DNA of 27,132 bases from Chitinispirillaceae bacterium. Lineage in GTDB: Bacteria; Fibrobacterota; Chitinivibrionia; Chitinivibrionales; Chitinispirillaceae. The notes beneath the pieces were generated by a model. It did no database searches. It was not told where the DNA came from and saw only the letters and a program-made list of their open reading frames with translations. How positions within the stretch are numbered: position 1 is the first letter of the stretch; each line of letters begins with the position of its first letter. Shown in pieces: positions 1-6,616 of this stretch. Location of the stretch: contig JAFGOU010000373.1 in NCBI GenBank assembly GCA_016926315.1, forward strand, positions 1 to 27,132, read 5' to 3'. Both the position numbers and the translations under genes were made by a program.

Positions 1-168
1 CCGCCCGACCTGGAAATGAGACCGCCCGACCTGAAAATGAAGCCGCCCGACCTGGAAATGAGACCGCCCGACCTGAAAATGAAGCCGCCCGACCTGGAAA
101 TGAAGCCGCCCGACCTGGAAATGAAGCCGCCCAACCAAATGATGAGACCGTCCAACCAAACCACGAAA
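1..168. repeat. 21-bp tandem repeat array (minisatellite)
   Basis: Eight consecutive 21-bp units start at 1, 22, 43, 64, 85, 106, 127 and 148. The first six follow CCGCCCGACCTGRAAATGARR almost exactly; the last two are degenerate. Units 1 and 3 are identical, as are units 2 and 4, so the array starts as two copies of a 42-bp dimer and then continues with two identical units. The array reaches the window edge and is probably longer. Frame 1 reads as a seven-residue repeat (M-K/R-P-P-D-L-E/K) and is open to 381, but four of the other five frames are also open because the unit contains few stop triplets. The frame-1 reading runs through two hairpins before stopping, so I regard it as non-coding DNA or the decayed tail of a repeat protein whose start is outside the window. 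Confidence 0.9.
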
Positions 169-307
169 GCCTGCCGCCCAAACCCCGAAACCCTCCGCGG
201 TAACAATAAAGCCGCCCTCCGTAATCAAAATCCGAATTACCTGGGGGTGACCTATTGGGCCGCTCGTGATATGTCGTCCAGAGAAACCGGGAAATCGTAC
301 ATCGTTG

Positions 308-328
308 GGGCGACCGACACGGTCGCCC
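308..328. repeat. Perfect 9-bp hairpin with 3-nt loop
   Basis: GGGCGACCG (308-316) and CGGTCGCCC (320-328) are perfect inverted repeats around the loop ACA. There is no T-run after it. It lies 22 bp before the terminator-like hairpin at 351-376. It could be part of a transcript end, a protein site or a small repeat element. Confidence 0.6.
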
Positions 329-350
329 GGTTCTGCCGGATTACCTGCCT

Positions 351-376
351 AGGGACGCGGTCATCGCGTCCCTTTT
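351..376 (+). terminator. Probable rho-independent terminator
   Basis: AGGGACGCG (351-359) pairs perfectly with CGCGTCCCT (365-373) around a 5-nt loop, and the right arm runs into TTTT. This is a typical intrinsic terminator for a + strand transcript coming from the repeat array or from a gene outside the window. Confidence 0.6.
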
Positions 377-381
377 CCTGA

Positions 382-760
382 TCGAAAAGAAATCAGGGAA
401 CAGGAACCATGCCGCCCCTCCGGGGCTCATTATTCTTCTTTCTATGTCTACAACCATGACGGCCCTACGGGCCTTTCAGCTAATGCGAAAAAAAATCGAA
501 TTTGTATTCAGCGCAGGGGACGCGGCATGGTTGTAGGAAAAATCAGGAGAAACATTCCCGAGGTCAGCCTGTCTGCCGAAGCATCGGCGCAGGCAGGCAC
601 ACCGGGGGTATGCCCGGAAACCGAACTATTGTGCGGGTTCCGGGCCAGGGTGCGAACGCCCCCTTCAATAAATATCAATAATTTAATAGCATCATGATTG
701 TATCCTCCCGCCCCGACAACCTATTTTTTTCTGACACGTTCTCGTCATTTTCAGACCTCG
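382..760. other. Gene-free, hairpin-rich region upstream of the transporter operon
   Basis: No credible gene is seen. GCCCC/GGGGC (414-418/422-426) and GGCCC/GGGCC (461-465/469-473) are two small hairpins about 48 bp apart, each preceded by ACCATG, so they look like two copies of one short unit. An arm at 522-536 can pair either with 405-415 (AACCATGCCGC) or with 448-458 (CTACAACCATG). Further hairpins are at 567-579/584-598, 602-606/613-617 (competing with 614-619/638-643) and 648-652/657-661. An AT-rich stretch (about 665-692) precedes the gene. I found no clear promoter hexamers here. Confidence 0.5.
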
Positions 761-2671
761 ATGAAAAGCTTTTATCTTATCGCCCTGGCCGTTGCCGCGC
801 TGCTGGTATCGTTTCCGCTGTTCGTGCTCACGCCTGACTCGGCCGATGAACAGAGCGGGAATGTGGTATACCGGCTCACCTATCCGGCGGCGGTCAAGTC
901 GCTCGATCCGGCGACCTGCGGGGACGAGATGTCCTCGTCGATCCAGGGGAACATCTATGAGGGACTGTACGCGTACCATTACCTCAAGCGGCCCCTGGAG
1001 ATCATACCGCAGCTCGCTGCGGCGCTTCCGGAGGTGTCCGGAGACGGCCTCACCTATACCATTCGCCTCAAACCGGGGGTGCTCTACCACCGCAATCCCT
1101 GCTTTGCAAAAGCAACGGGCGGCGAAACCACGCGCAGCGTGATGGCCCGCGATTTCGTGCTCGCGTTAAAACGGGTGGCTGACTATCATATCAACACCGG
1201 TCTTGCGTGGGCGTTTGTTGCGGGAAGGGTCGTGGGGCTCGACGCGTACCGCGAGCGCACGCGGCTCTTTCGTATCGGTGATTTTTCGCGGTACGATCTT
1301 CCGGTGGAGGGGCTTGCGGCGCCGGATTCGCTGACGTTCCAGGTGCGGCTTACCGAGCCGTTCCCCCAGTTCATTTACGTGCTTGCCATGCATGTGTATG
1401 CGCCAATGCCGCGCGAAGTGGTGGAGTACTGGCTCACGTCTGAAAACGACGGCAAGGGCAACAGACGGGTCGTACCGGCGCATGAGCGCAACCCTGAGAT
1501 CGCGGAAAAGGACGCGGTGGTGGGCACCGGCCCGTACCTGCTCGCGGAGATGAAGCGCAAATGGAAGATCAGGCTGGTGCGCAACCAGGATTTCCGTCCT
1601 GATTTTTATCCTGTTGAAGGCGAGCCAGCTTCAAATACGTATGCAGGCGACAGCGCGTTCGGCCTGCTTGCTGACGCGGGCAAGCGGATGCCGTTCATCG
1701 ATCAGATCGACCTGCGCTTTGTTGACGAGCAGTATACCTCGTGGATGATGTTCCTTTCCAGGCAGGCGGACGCGGCAAGCATTCCGCGCGAGGCGTTTGA
1801 GTCGGTCATCAGGCCTGACAAGGAGCTGACCGACGAGTGGGCCAAGCGCGACATCGTGCTTGCACGGTTCACCGAACCGTCGGTCTACTGGATCGCGTTC
1901 AACATGGAAGATTCGGTTCTTGGCAGATGCAAAGAGCTGCGGCAGGCGATCTGCCTGGGTTTCGATGTGGAAAGTTATATCAAGGTAATGCTCAATGGCC
2001 GGGGAAAGCGGGCCGTGAACATCATTCCTAGCGATTTCAAGGGTCATGCCGAGGCCGGGCCCGGTCCGTATTACTGCTACGACCTGCAGCGTGCGCGCCA
2101 AAAACTGGAACAGGCAAAGAAGCGGCTTGCCGATCTCGGGCTCCTGGAAAAAGGGGAGATCCCTGAGCTCAAATTCGATCTCAGCGACGGGTCGACGGCC
2201 ATCAAGTATGCCGATTTCACGAGACAGCAGTTCCAGAAAATGGGACTCAGGATAAAACCGGTATTCAATGACTGGCCTACCCTGCAGCGCAAGGTGCACA
2301 ACAAGCAGATCCAGATGTACACCATGGGCTGGATCGCCGACTATCCTGATGGCGAAAACTTCCTGCAGCTTTTTTATTCGGGCAATATTGACAAGGGCAC
2401 CAACAACACCAATTACCAGGACCCGGTGTTCGACAGCCTGTACGAAACGGTGCGGATCATGCAGGACTCGCCTGACCGGACCGCGATCTATGCCGGCATG
2501 GTGCGGATCTTAAACGAGGACGTTCCGGTGCTGCTCCTCAGCGAACCGGAGTATTTCCTGCTGTACACCCAGTGGGGCCGCAATATCAAGCCGCCGCAGA
2601 TCGGCAGCGGCTACTACAAATACCGCCGTATTGACGCGGCCGGGCGCAGCCGGGCGCTGGGGCGGAGCTGA
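761..2671 (+). CDS. Family-5 ABC transporter substrate-binding protein (peptide type)
   Basis: This 636-residue exported protein fits the SBP_bac_5 (OppA/DppA) family, which captures oligopeptides outside the membrane and delivers them to the OppB/OppC permease. The N-terminus has a basic start and a hydrophobic stretch of about 20 residues (a signal peptide or anchor) without a lipobox Cys. It is followed by the family's usual opening (Y-R-L-x-Y-P-A-A-V-K-S-L-D-P-A) and N-I-Y-E-G-L-Y. Residues 40 to about 540 look like the whole binding fold, ending with the G-W-I-A-D-Y-P-D-G-x-N-F region typical of the family. A TTG start at 698 would add 21 residues in front of the signal peptide, so the ATG at 761 is preferred, although no strong ribosome site precedes it. 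The permease gene starts 2 bp after the stop. Substrate specificity cannot be read; a peptide is likely. Confidence 0.88.
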   Translation: MKSFYLIALAVAALLVSFPLFVLTPDSADEQSGNVVYRLTYPAAVKSLDPATCGDEMSSSIQGNIYEGLYAYHYLKRPLEIIPQLAAALPEVSGDGLTYTIRLKPGVLYHRNPCFAKATGGETTRSVMARDFVLALKRVADYHINTGLAWAFVAGRVVGLDAYRERTRLFRIGDFSRYDLPVEGLAAPDSLTFQVRLTEPFPQFIYVLAMHVYAPMPREVVEYWLTSENDGKGNRRVVPAHERNPEIAEKDAVVGTGPYLLAEMKRKWKIRLVRNQDFRPDFYPVEGEPASNTYAGDSAFGLLADAGKRMPFIDQIDLRFVDEQYTSWMMFLSRQADAASIPREAFESVIRPDKELTDEWAKRDIVLARFTEPSVYWIAFNMEDSVLGRCKELRQAICLGFDVESYIKVMLNGRGKRAVNIIPSDFKGHAEAGPGPYYCYDLQRARQKLEQAKKRLADLGLLEKGEIPELKFDLSDGSTAIKYADFTRQQFQKMGLRIKPVFNDWPTLQRKVHNKQIQMYTMGWIADYPDGENFLQLFYSGNIDKGTNNTNYQDPVFDSLYETVRIMQDSPDRTAIYAGMVRILNEDVPVLLLSEPEYFLLYTQWGRNIKPPQIGSGYYKYRRIDAAGRSRALGRS

Positions 2672-2672
2672 T

Positions 2673-4010
2673 ATGGGCCGCTACGTGCTGCGCAGGCTTG
2701 TGTGGGCGGTGTTTACCGTGCTGGGGGTCATGCTGCTCACGTTTCTCCTGTTCCGCGTGATCGCGGGCGATGTGTCAAGCTCCTATGTGAACCAGAAGCT
2801 CGGGTTTGAGGCGCGGCGCGCTTTTAACGAAAAGCACAAGCTTGACCGCCCGCCACTGCTCAATTTCCACCGGCGGCTGGAGTTTCGCGACAAGACGCGG
2901 GGCAATGCCATGTTTACGGTGCGCGACAGCGGCAAATCCAGCATGGCGCGCGATCTTGAGATCGCACTCGCGCCATGGCAGCCGGACCGGTCGCAGCATG
3001 CCGGTCTCACCATGGCAGGCAGGCTGGTGTTCAACCTGTCGCGGTCGACCGGTCTTGGTGCCATGGCAGACCGGAAGCGGGTGGTTACAGGGATGAGCAA
3101 GGAGGACCGGGACGCGCCTCAGTTTATGAAATTCAGGCTCTCAGACAGCACCGAGATCCCGATATCGCTTGCCGCGGTGTCGACCTGCGGCACTCTTATC
3201 GACGCCATAACAAACCATCCGGCAAACAGGGGAAAGCTTGAGGCCAAAATTTCGTCGTGGCGTCTTGGCCATCTGTTTGATTCGCAGTTTTTCTGGCATT
3301 TGCACGAGAACATCACGTTTTCAGGGCGCAGCTATGCGACCGATCAGACCATTCTTGAGACCATTGTGGAGCGCGGGAAATTCAGCCTGTCCATCACGGT
3401 GCCGGCAATGGCGCTCGGCTGGCTGCTCGCCATGGTGCTCTCCTGCCTGGTGGCGTTTTACCGGGGCAGGCTCATTGACCGCGTGACCGTGTTCCTCACC
3501 GTGCTCGGCATGTGCATTCCCTACCTGGCGTATATGCTGCTCGGCCAGTGGCTCATGTTCATGGTCGCGCCGGAGTATGCCTCCGGGCTTTCCACCAGGT
3601 TCAGCATATACGTGCCGGTCATGATCGCGGTGGTCGCGGGTCTGGGCTGGTCCGTGCGTTTTTACCGGGTGATCATTTTAAACGAGATCAACAAGGACTA
3701 TGTGCGCACGGCGCGCGCCAAAGGGGTGCCGCTCGGCGGCATCCTGTTCAAGCATGTGCTCAAGAACTGCATGCTGCCGATCCTGACCAACCTGATCTCG
3801 GAACTGCCGTTTCTGATCATGGGCGCGCTGCTGCTTGAAAAGTTCTTCGGCGTTCCGGGCCTGGGCGACCTGTTTCTCACGAGCATAACGTCGCGCGACA
3901 TCCCCATAATTACCGGCCTGACCTTTTTTACGACCGTGCTCTACGTGGCGAGCCTGCTCGTCACTGACATACTCTATGCGGTGTTTGATCCGCGCGTGAG
4001 GCTGCGATGA
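2673..4010 (+). CDS. oppB: OppB/DppB-type ABC transporter permease with enlarged external loop
   Basis: This 445-residue inner-membrane permease forms half of the peptide channel. TM1 spans about residues 9-30, and the remaining helices start near residue 237. The EAA loop that contacts the ATPases is visible at about 313-335 (Y-V-R-T-A-R-A-K-G-V-P-L). The C-terminal F-G-V-P-G-L-G-D-L and F-D-P-R-V-R-L-R are standard for BPD_transp_1 permeases of this class. DppB/OppB proteins are usually about 300-340 residues; the excess is a loop of roughly 200 residues between TM1 and TM2, predicted to be outside the membrane. The ATG at 2673 follows a GGCGGAG site and lies 2 bp after the binding-protein stop. 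It overlaps oppC by 4 bp (ATGA), so the two are probably translationally coupled. Confidence 0.9.
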   Translation: MGRYVLRRLVWAVFTVLGVMLLTFLLFRVIAGDVSSSYVNQKLGFEARRAFNEKHKLDRPPLLNFHRRLEFRDKTRGNAMFTVRDSGKSSMARDLEIALAPWQPDRSQHAGLTMAGRLVFNLSRSTGLGAMADRKRVVTGMSKEDRDAPQFMKFRLSDSTEIPISLAAVSTCGTLIDAITNHPANRGKLEAKISSWRLGHLFDSQFFWHLHENITFSGRSYATDQTILETIVERGKFSLSITVPAMALGWLLAMVLSCLVAFYRGRLIDRVTVFLTVLGMCIPYLAYMLLGQWLMFMVAPEYASGLSTRFSIYVPVMIAVVAGLGWSVRFYRVIILNEINKDYVRTARAKGVPLGGILFKHVLKNCMLPILTNLISELPFLIMGALLLEKFFGVPGLGDLFLTSITSRDIPIITGLTFFTTVLYVASLLVTDILYAVFDPRVRLR

Positions 4011-4909
4011 AACCGGGCACGAAGGCGACCGGAAGGAGCCTGTGGGCTGATGCGTTCGCCAAGCTGCGGCGCGACCCGGTCGCCGTGCTCTGCCTGTGCG
4101 TGATTGTCGTGTACGCGGTCATCGCGCTGACAAGCCCGTTTCTGCTCGCGCACTGGGACGAGTCGTATGACTATGAACTCAGAAACGCGCCGCCTTCGTC
4201 AAGCCATATTTTCGGCACCGACGGCCTGGGCCGCAGCGTGCTGCAGAAAACACTGCTCGGCGCGCACGTGTCAATGACCGTGGGGTTCATGGCCAACATC
4301 ATCGCCATTCCGCTGGGACTGCTTCTCGGCGCGCTTGCCGGCTATTTCGGCCGGCGCATCGACGACCTCATCGTATGGTTTTACACGACTCTTGCGAGCA
4401 TTCCGGGCATTATCCTGCTTATCGCGTTAAAATTCGCTTTTGCCGATCGGGTGCTGTTTGCCGACACGCCCTTTGCCCTTGACCTTTCGGGCATGGCGGG
4501 CGTGTACCTGGCGCTGGGCATGATAAGCTGGGTCTCCACCTGCAGGCTGGTGCGCGCGGAAACCATGAAAATCAAGGAGCTTGATTTCGTGGTCGCGGCG
4601 CGCGCGTCGGGCAGGGGCGGCATGGCGATCCTTTTACGCCACATCGTGCCGAATGTCATTCACATCGCGATCATCAATTTTTCGCTCGGGTTCGTGAGCG
4701 CGATCAGCGCCGAGGTCATGCTGAGCTTTCTCAACCTGGGCGTGCAGGACCTGCCGAGCTGGGGAAAGATGATCAATGACGCGCGCATGGACCTTGTGGT
4801 CGGCCGCTGGTGGGAGCTGACCGCCGCGGTAGGCGCCACGTTTTTCATCGTGCTGTCATGGAATATTTTCGGCGACCGGTTGCGCGATGCGCTCGATCCG
4901 AAGCTCTGA
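4007..4909 (+). CDS. oppC: OppC/DppC-type ABC transporter permease
   Basis: This 300-residue inner-membrane permease is the partner of OppB. After an N-terminal cytoplasmic segment comes TM1 (about 28-50) with the OppC_N-type start (L-R-R-D-P-V-A). It is followed by the family hallmark H-I-F-G-T-D-x-L-G-R-S-V-L near residues 67-79 and the EAA loop (D-F-V-V-A-A-R-A-S-G-R-G) near 197-208. It ends with G-D-R-L-R-D-A-L-D-P-K-L, the usual OppC tail, so it looks complete. Its ATG overlaps the oppB stop as ATGA. The next gene, oppD, is 139 bp away across a large palindromic element, which may lower or stabilise expression of the upstream part relative to the ATPases. Confidence 0.92.
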   Translation: MKPGTKATGRSLWADAFAKLRRDPVAVLCLCVIVVYAVIALTSPFLLAHWDESYDYELRNAPPSSSHIFGTDGLGRSVLQKTLLGAHVSMTVGFMANIIAIPLGLLLGALAGYFGRRIDDLIVWFYTTLASIPGIILLIALKFAFADRVLFADTPFALDLSGMAGVYLALGMISWVSTCRLVRAETMKIKELDFVVAARASGRGGMAILLRHIVPNVIHIAIINFSLGFVSAISAEVMLSFLNLGVQDLPSWGKMINDARMDLVVGRWWELTAAVGATFFIVLSWNIFGDRLRDALDPKL

Positions 4910-5007
4910 CCTCACCCCTCCACCCTGATCACGCTGTGCGCGTGATCTCCCCTCCTCCCCTCTCCTGGAAGGAGAGGGGAGGAGGGGCCAGGGGAGAAGG
5001 GGTGAGG
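4910..5007. repeat. 98-bp compound palindromic element between oppC and oppD
   Basis: Three nested inverted repeats fill the gap. Outer arms CCTCACCCCT (4910-4919) and AGGGGTGAGG (4998-5007) are perfect. Inside are an 8-bp hairpin GATCACGC/GCGTGATC (4927-4934/4940-4947) and an 18-bp perfect hairpin (4949-4966/4970-4987) with the 3-nt loop GGA. The transcript would fold into a branched, very stable structure directly after the oppC stop. No T-run follows, so a simple terminator is less likely than an mRNA-stabilising or attenuating structure or a mobile intergenic palindrome. Its pyrimidine-rich strand is C/T-biased, unlike the flanking genes. Confidence 0.85.
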
Positions 5008-5048
5008 TTATAAAGGAACAAAGAAGATATACGGGTAGCTTATATAAT

Positions 5049-6128
5049 ATGCTGACCGTCAAAAACCTCAAAACCAGTTTCCGGACCGACGAGGGCGAGG
5101 TGCGCGCGGTTGACAAAGTCAGCTTTCGCGTCAACAAGGGGGAACTCTTTGCCATGGTCGGAGAGAGCGGATGCGGCAAGAGCATCACCGCGCTCTCGAT
5201 CATGCGGCTCATCTCATGCCCGCCCGGCCGCATCGCGGCGGACGCGATAACGCTTGACGGAACAGATCTGCTTTCGCTTCCCGAGCGACGGATGCGGGAG
5301 GTGCGCGGCGGCCGGATCAGCATGGTGTTCCAGGAGCCCATGTCATCGCTCAACCCGGTGTTTACCTGCGGCAGTCAGATCATGGAGGCGATCGAGTTGC
5401 ATCGGGGGCTTGGCGGCAAAGCGGCGCGCGACCTTGCCGTCACCATGCTCGGCAGGGTGGGCATCCCTGATCCGGGCAAGCGGTTTGGCGAGTACCCGCA
5501 CCAGATGTCGGGCGGCATGCAGCAGCGGGTCATGATCGCCATGGCGCTCTCGTGCAATCCGAAACTGTTGATCGCCGACGAGCCGACCACTGCGCTCGAC
5601 GTCACGATCCAGGCGCAGATCCTCGATCTGATAAAGGAGCTGCAGCGCAGGGAACAGTTGAGCATTCTGCTCATTACCCATGATCTGGGCGTGGTGGCCG
5701 AGGTCGCCGACCGGGTGGGCGTCATGTATGCGTCGCGCCTGTGCGAGATCGCCGATGCCGCCCCGCTGTTTGAAAAACCGCTGCACCCCTATACGAAGAG
5801 TCTGTTCAAATCCCTGCCCCGGCTCGGCATGAAAAAGGAGCGCCTTGAAACCATACCCGGCACGGTGCCCAATCCGCTTGAGTTTCCAAGCGGATGTACG
5901 TTTCATCCGCGCTGTTTTCTGACCAGGCAGCGGGCGGCTGCTGCGGGAAGTTCAGGCACGGTAACCGTTGAAAGCGCCGGAGAGCAGGTATCCGTGCTCA
6001 GGCAGTGCGCTCATGCCATGCCGCCGTTGCGTGAAATTGAACCGGGCCACTGGTGCTCGTGCTGGGAATGCGAGGGATTCGAAGGGGCAAAGGAGAGCGA
6101 TCCGGCCGGGGAGGGAGAGAATGATTGA
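5049..6128 (+). CDS. oppD: Peptide ABC transporter ATPase, OppD type
   Basis: This 359-residue cytoplasmic ATPase powers the OppBC channel. Walker A G-E-S-G-C-G-K-S is at 38-45, the Q-loop Gln at 95, the ABC signature M-S-G-G-M-Q-Q at 153-159, Walker B L-L-I-A-D-E-P at 173-179 and the H-loop His at 201. The C-terminal oligo_HPY extension carries the peptide-transporter mark G-C-T-F-H-P-R-C. It has six cysteines (283, 289, 320, 336, 338, 341), a pattern largely repeated in the OppF partner, which suggests a bound metal or iron-sulfur cluster. The ATG at 5049 has only a weak upstream ribosome site but matches the usual M-L-x-V-K-N-L start. The last 8 bp overlap the NYN gene. Confidence 0.93.
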   Translation: MLTVKNLKTSFRTDEGEVRAVDKVSFRVNKGELFAMVGESGCGKSITALSIMRLISCPPGRIAADAITLDGTDLLSLPERRMREVRGGRISMVFQEPMSSLNPVFTCGSQIMEAIELHRGLGGKAARDLAVTMLGRVGIPDPGKRFGEYPHQMSGGMQQRVMIAMALSCNPKLLIADEPTTALDVTIQAQILDLIKELQRREQLSILLITHDLGVVAEVADRVGVMYASRLCEIADAAPLFEKPLHPYTKSLFKSLPRLGMKKERLETIPGTVPNPLEFPSGCTFHPRCFLTRQRAAAAGSSGTVTVESAGEQVSVLRQCAHAMPPLREIEPGHWCSCWECEGFEGAKESDPAGEGEND

Positions 6129-6537
6129 ACAGAGGAATTTCGCGTTTATTGATAGTCAGAATGTAAACTTAGCGATTCGTGACCAGGGATGGGTTCTGGA
6201 TTTCGAAAGGTTCAGAAAGTACCTTGAAGATAAATATCATATCAGGAGTGCATTTCTTTTTATCGGTTTTGTACCGACAAACCAGAACCTTTATACCGCA
6301 CTTCAGAAGTATGGATTTATCGTTATTTTTAAACCGACCTTGGTTTTATCCGAAGGAAAACCAAAGGGGAATGTTGATGCAGAGCTGGTTCTTCATATTA
6401 TGATCGAATATCCGAATTACGATAAAGCTTTGATTGTTTCCGGTGATGGTGATTTCTATTGCCTTGTCGATTATTTGAAGCAAAAACGTAAACTGCTGAA
6501 GCTGATGATTCCAAATCAAAGTGTGACGAGTCAATAA
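6121..6537 (+). CDS. NYN-domain (LabA/DUF88-like, PIN-fold) protein inserted in the opp operon
   Basis: This 138-residue protein resembles the NYN/DUF88 family, PIN-fold proteins expected to be metal-dependent ribonucleases. The acidic positions are visible: Asp11 in F-I-D-S-Q-N, Asp86 in K-G-N-V-D-A-E-L and Asp109/Asp111 in S-G-D-G-D-F. The ATG at 6121 is preceded by GGGAGGGAGAG, and the gene starts 8 bp inside the end of oppD, so translation is probably coupled. It is visibly AT-richer than its GC-rich neighbours and breaks the otherwise normal oppD-oppF pair, both signs of later acquisition. The end (I-P-N-Q then S-V-T-S-Q) is shorter than family members I know, which usually continue with an S-S-L-L segment and a final helix, so the C-terminus may be truncated. 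No role in peptide transport is expected. Confidence 0.8.
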   Translation: MIEQRNFAFIDSQNVNLAIRDQGWVLDFERFRKYLEDKYHIRSAFLFIGFVPTNQNLYTALQKYGFIVIFKPTLVLSEGKPKGNVDAELVLHIMIEYPNYDKALIVSGDGDFYCLVDYLKQKRKLLKLMIPNQSVTSQ

Positions 6538-6553
6538 TGGATGTCTGACGTAG

Positions 6554-6600
6554 TTGTTGGATTTTAGAAAATTAATAGTGCATTTCTTTTTATTATGGAG
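6554..6600 (+). pseudogene. Possible relic of a second NYN-domain gene
   Basis: Just after the NYN stop, 17 bases at 6577-6593 (AGTGCATTTCTTTTTAT) exactly repeat 6247-6263 inside the NYN gene, where they encode S-A-F-L-F-I. Slightly upstream the relic reads TTGGATTTTAGAAA, resembling the NYN segment CTGGATTTCGAAAGG that encodes L-D-F-E-R. The order of the two matches is the same as in the gene, with about 30 nt missing between them. This fits a decayed, internally deleted second copy, though chance similarity in AT-rich DNA is not excluded. The segment also forms the upstream region of oppF. Confidence 0.4.
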
Positions 6601-6616
6601 CGTGAGATTTCCGGTA

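Noticed and set aside
16..381. 121-codon open frame over the tandem repeat
   Set aside because: The heptad reading comes from a 21-bp repeat with few stops in most frames, and the frame continues through two perfect hairpins, one terminator-like. No ribosome site is visible because the array meets the window edge.
698..760. TTG-started extension of the binding protein
   Set aside because: It would put 21 residues in front of a normal signal peptide that begins at the ATG at 761.
1631..2299. 222-codon open frame on the - strand within the binding-protein gene
   Set aside because: It is antisense to a well-recognised gene in GC-rich DNA; its translation has no recognisable domain or start signal.
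5343..5906. 187-codon open frame on the - strand within oppD
   Set aside because: Antisense shadow of a clear ATPase gene; composition is Arg/His-rich as expected from a reversed GC-rich frame.
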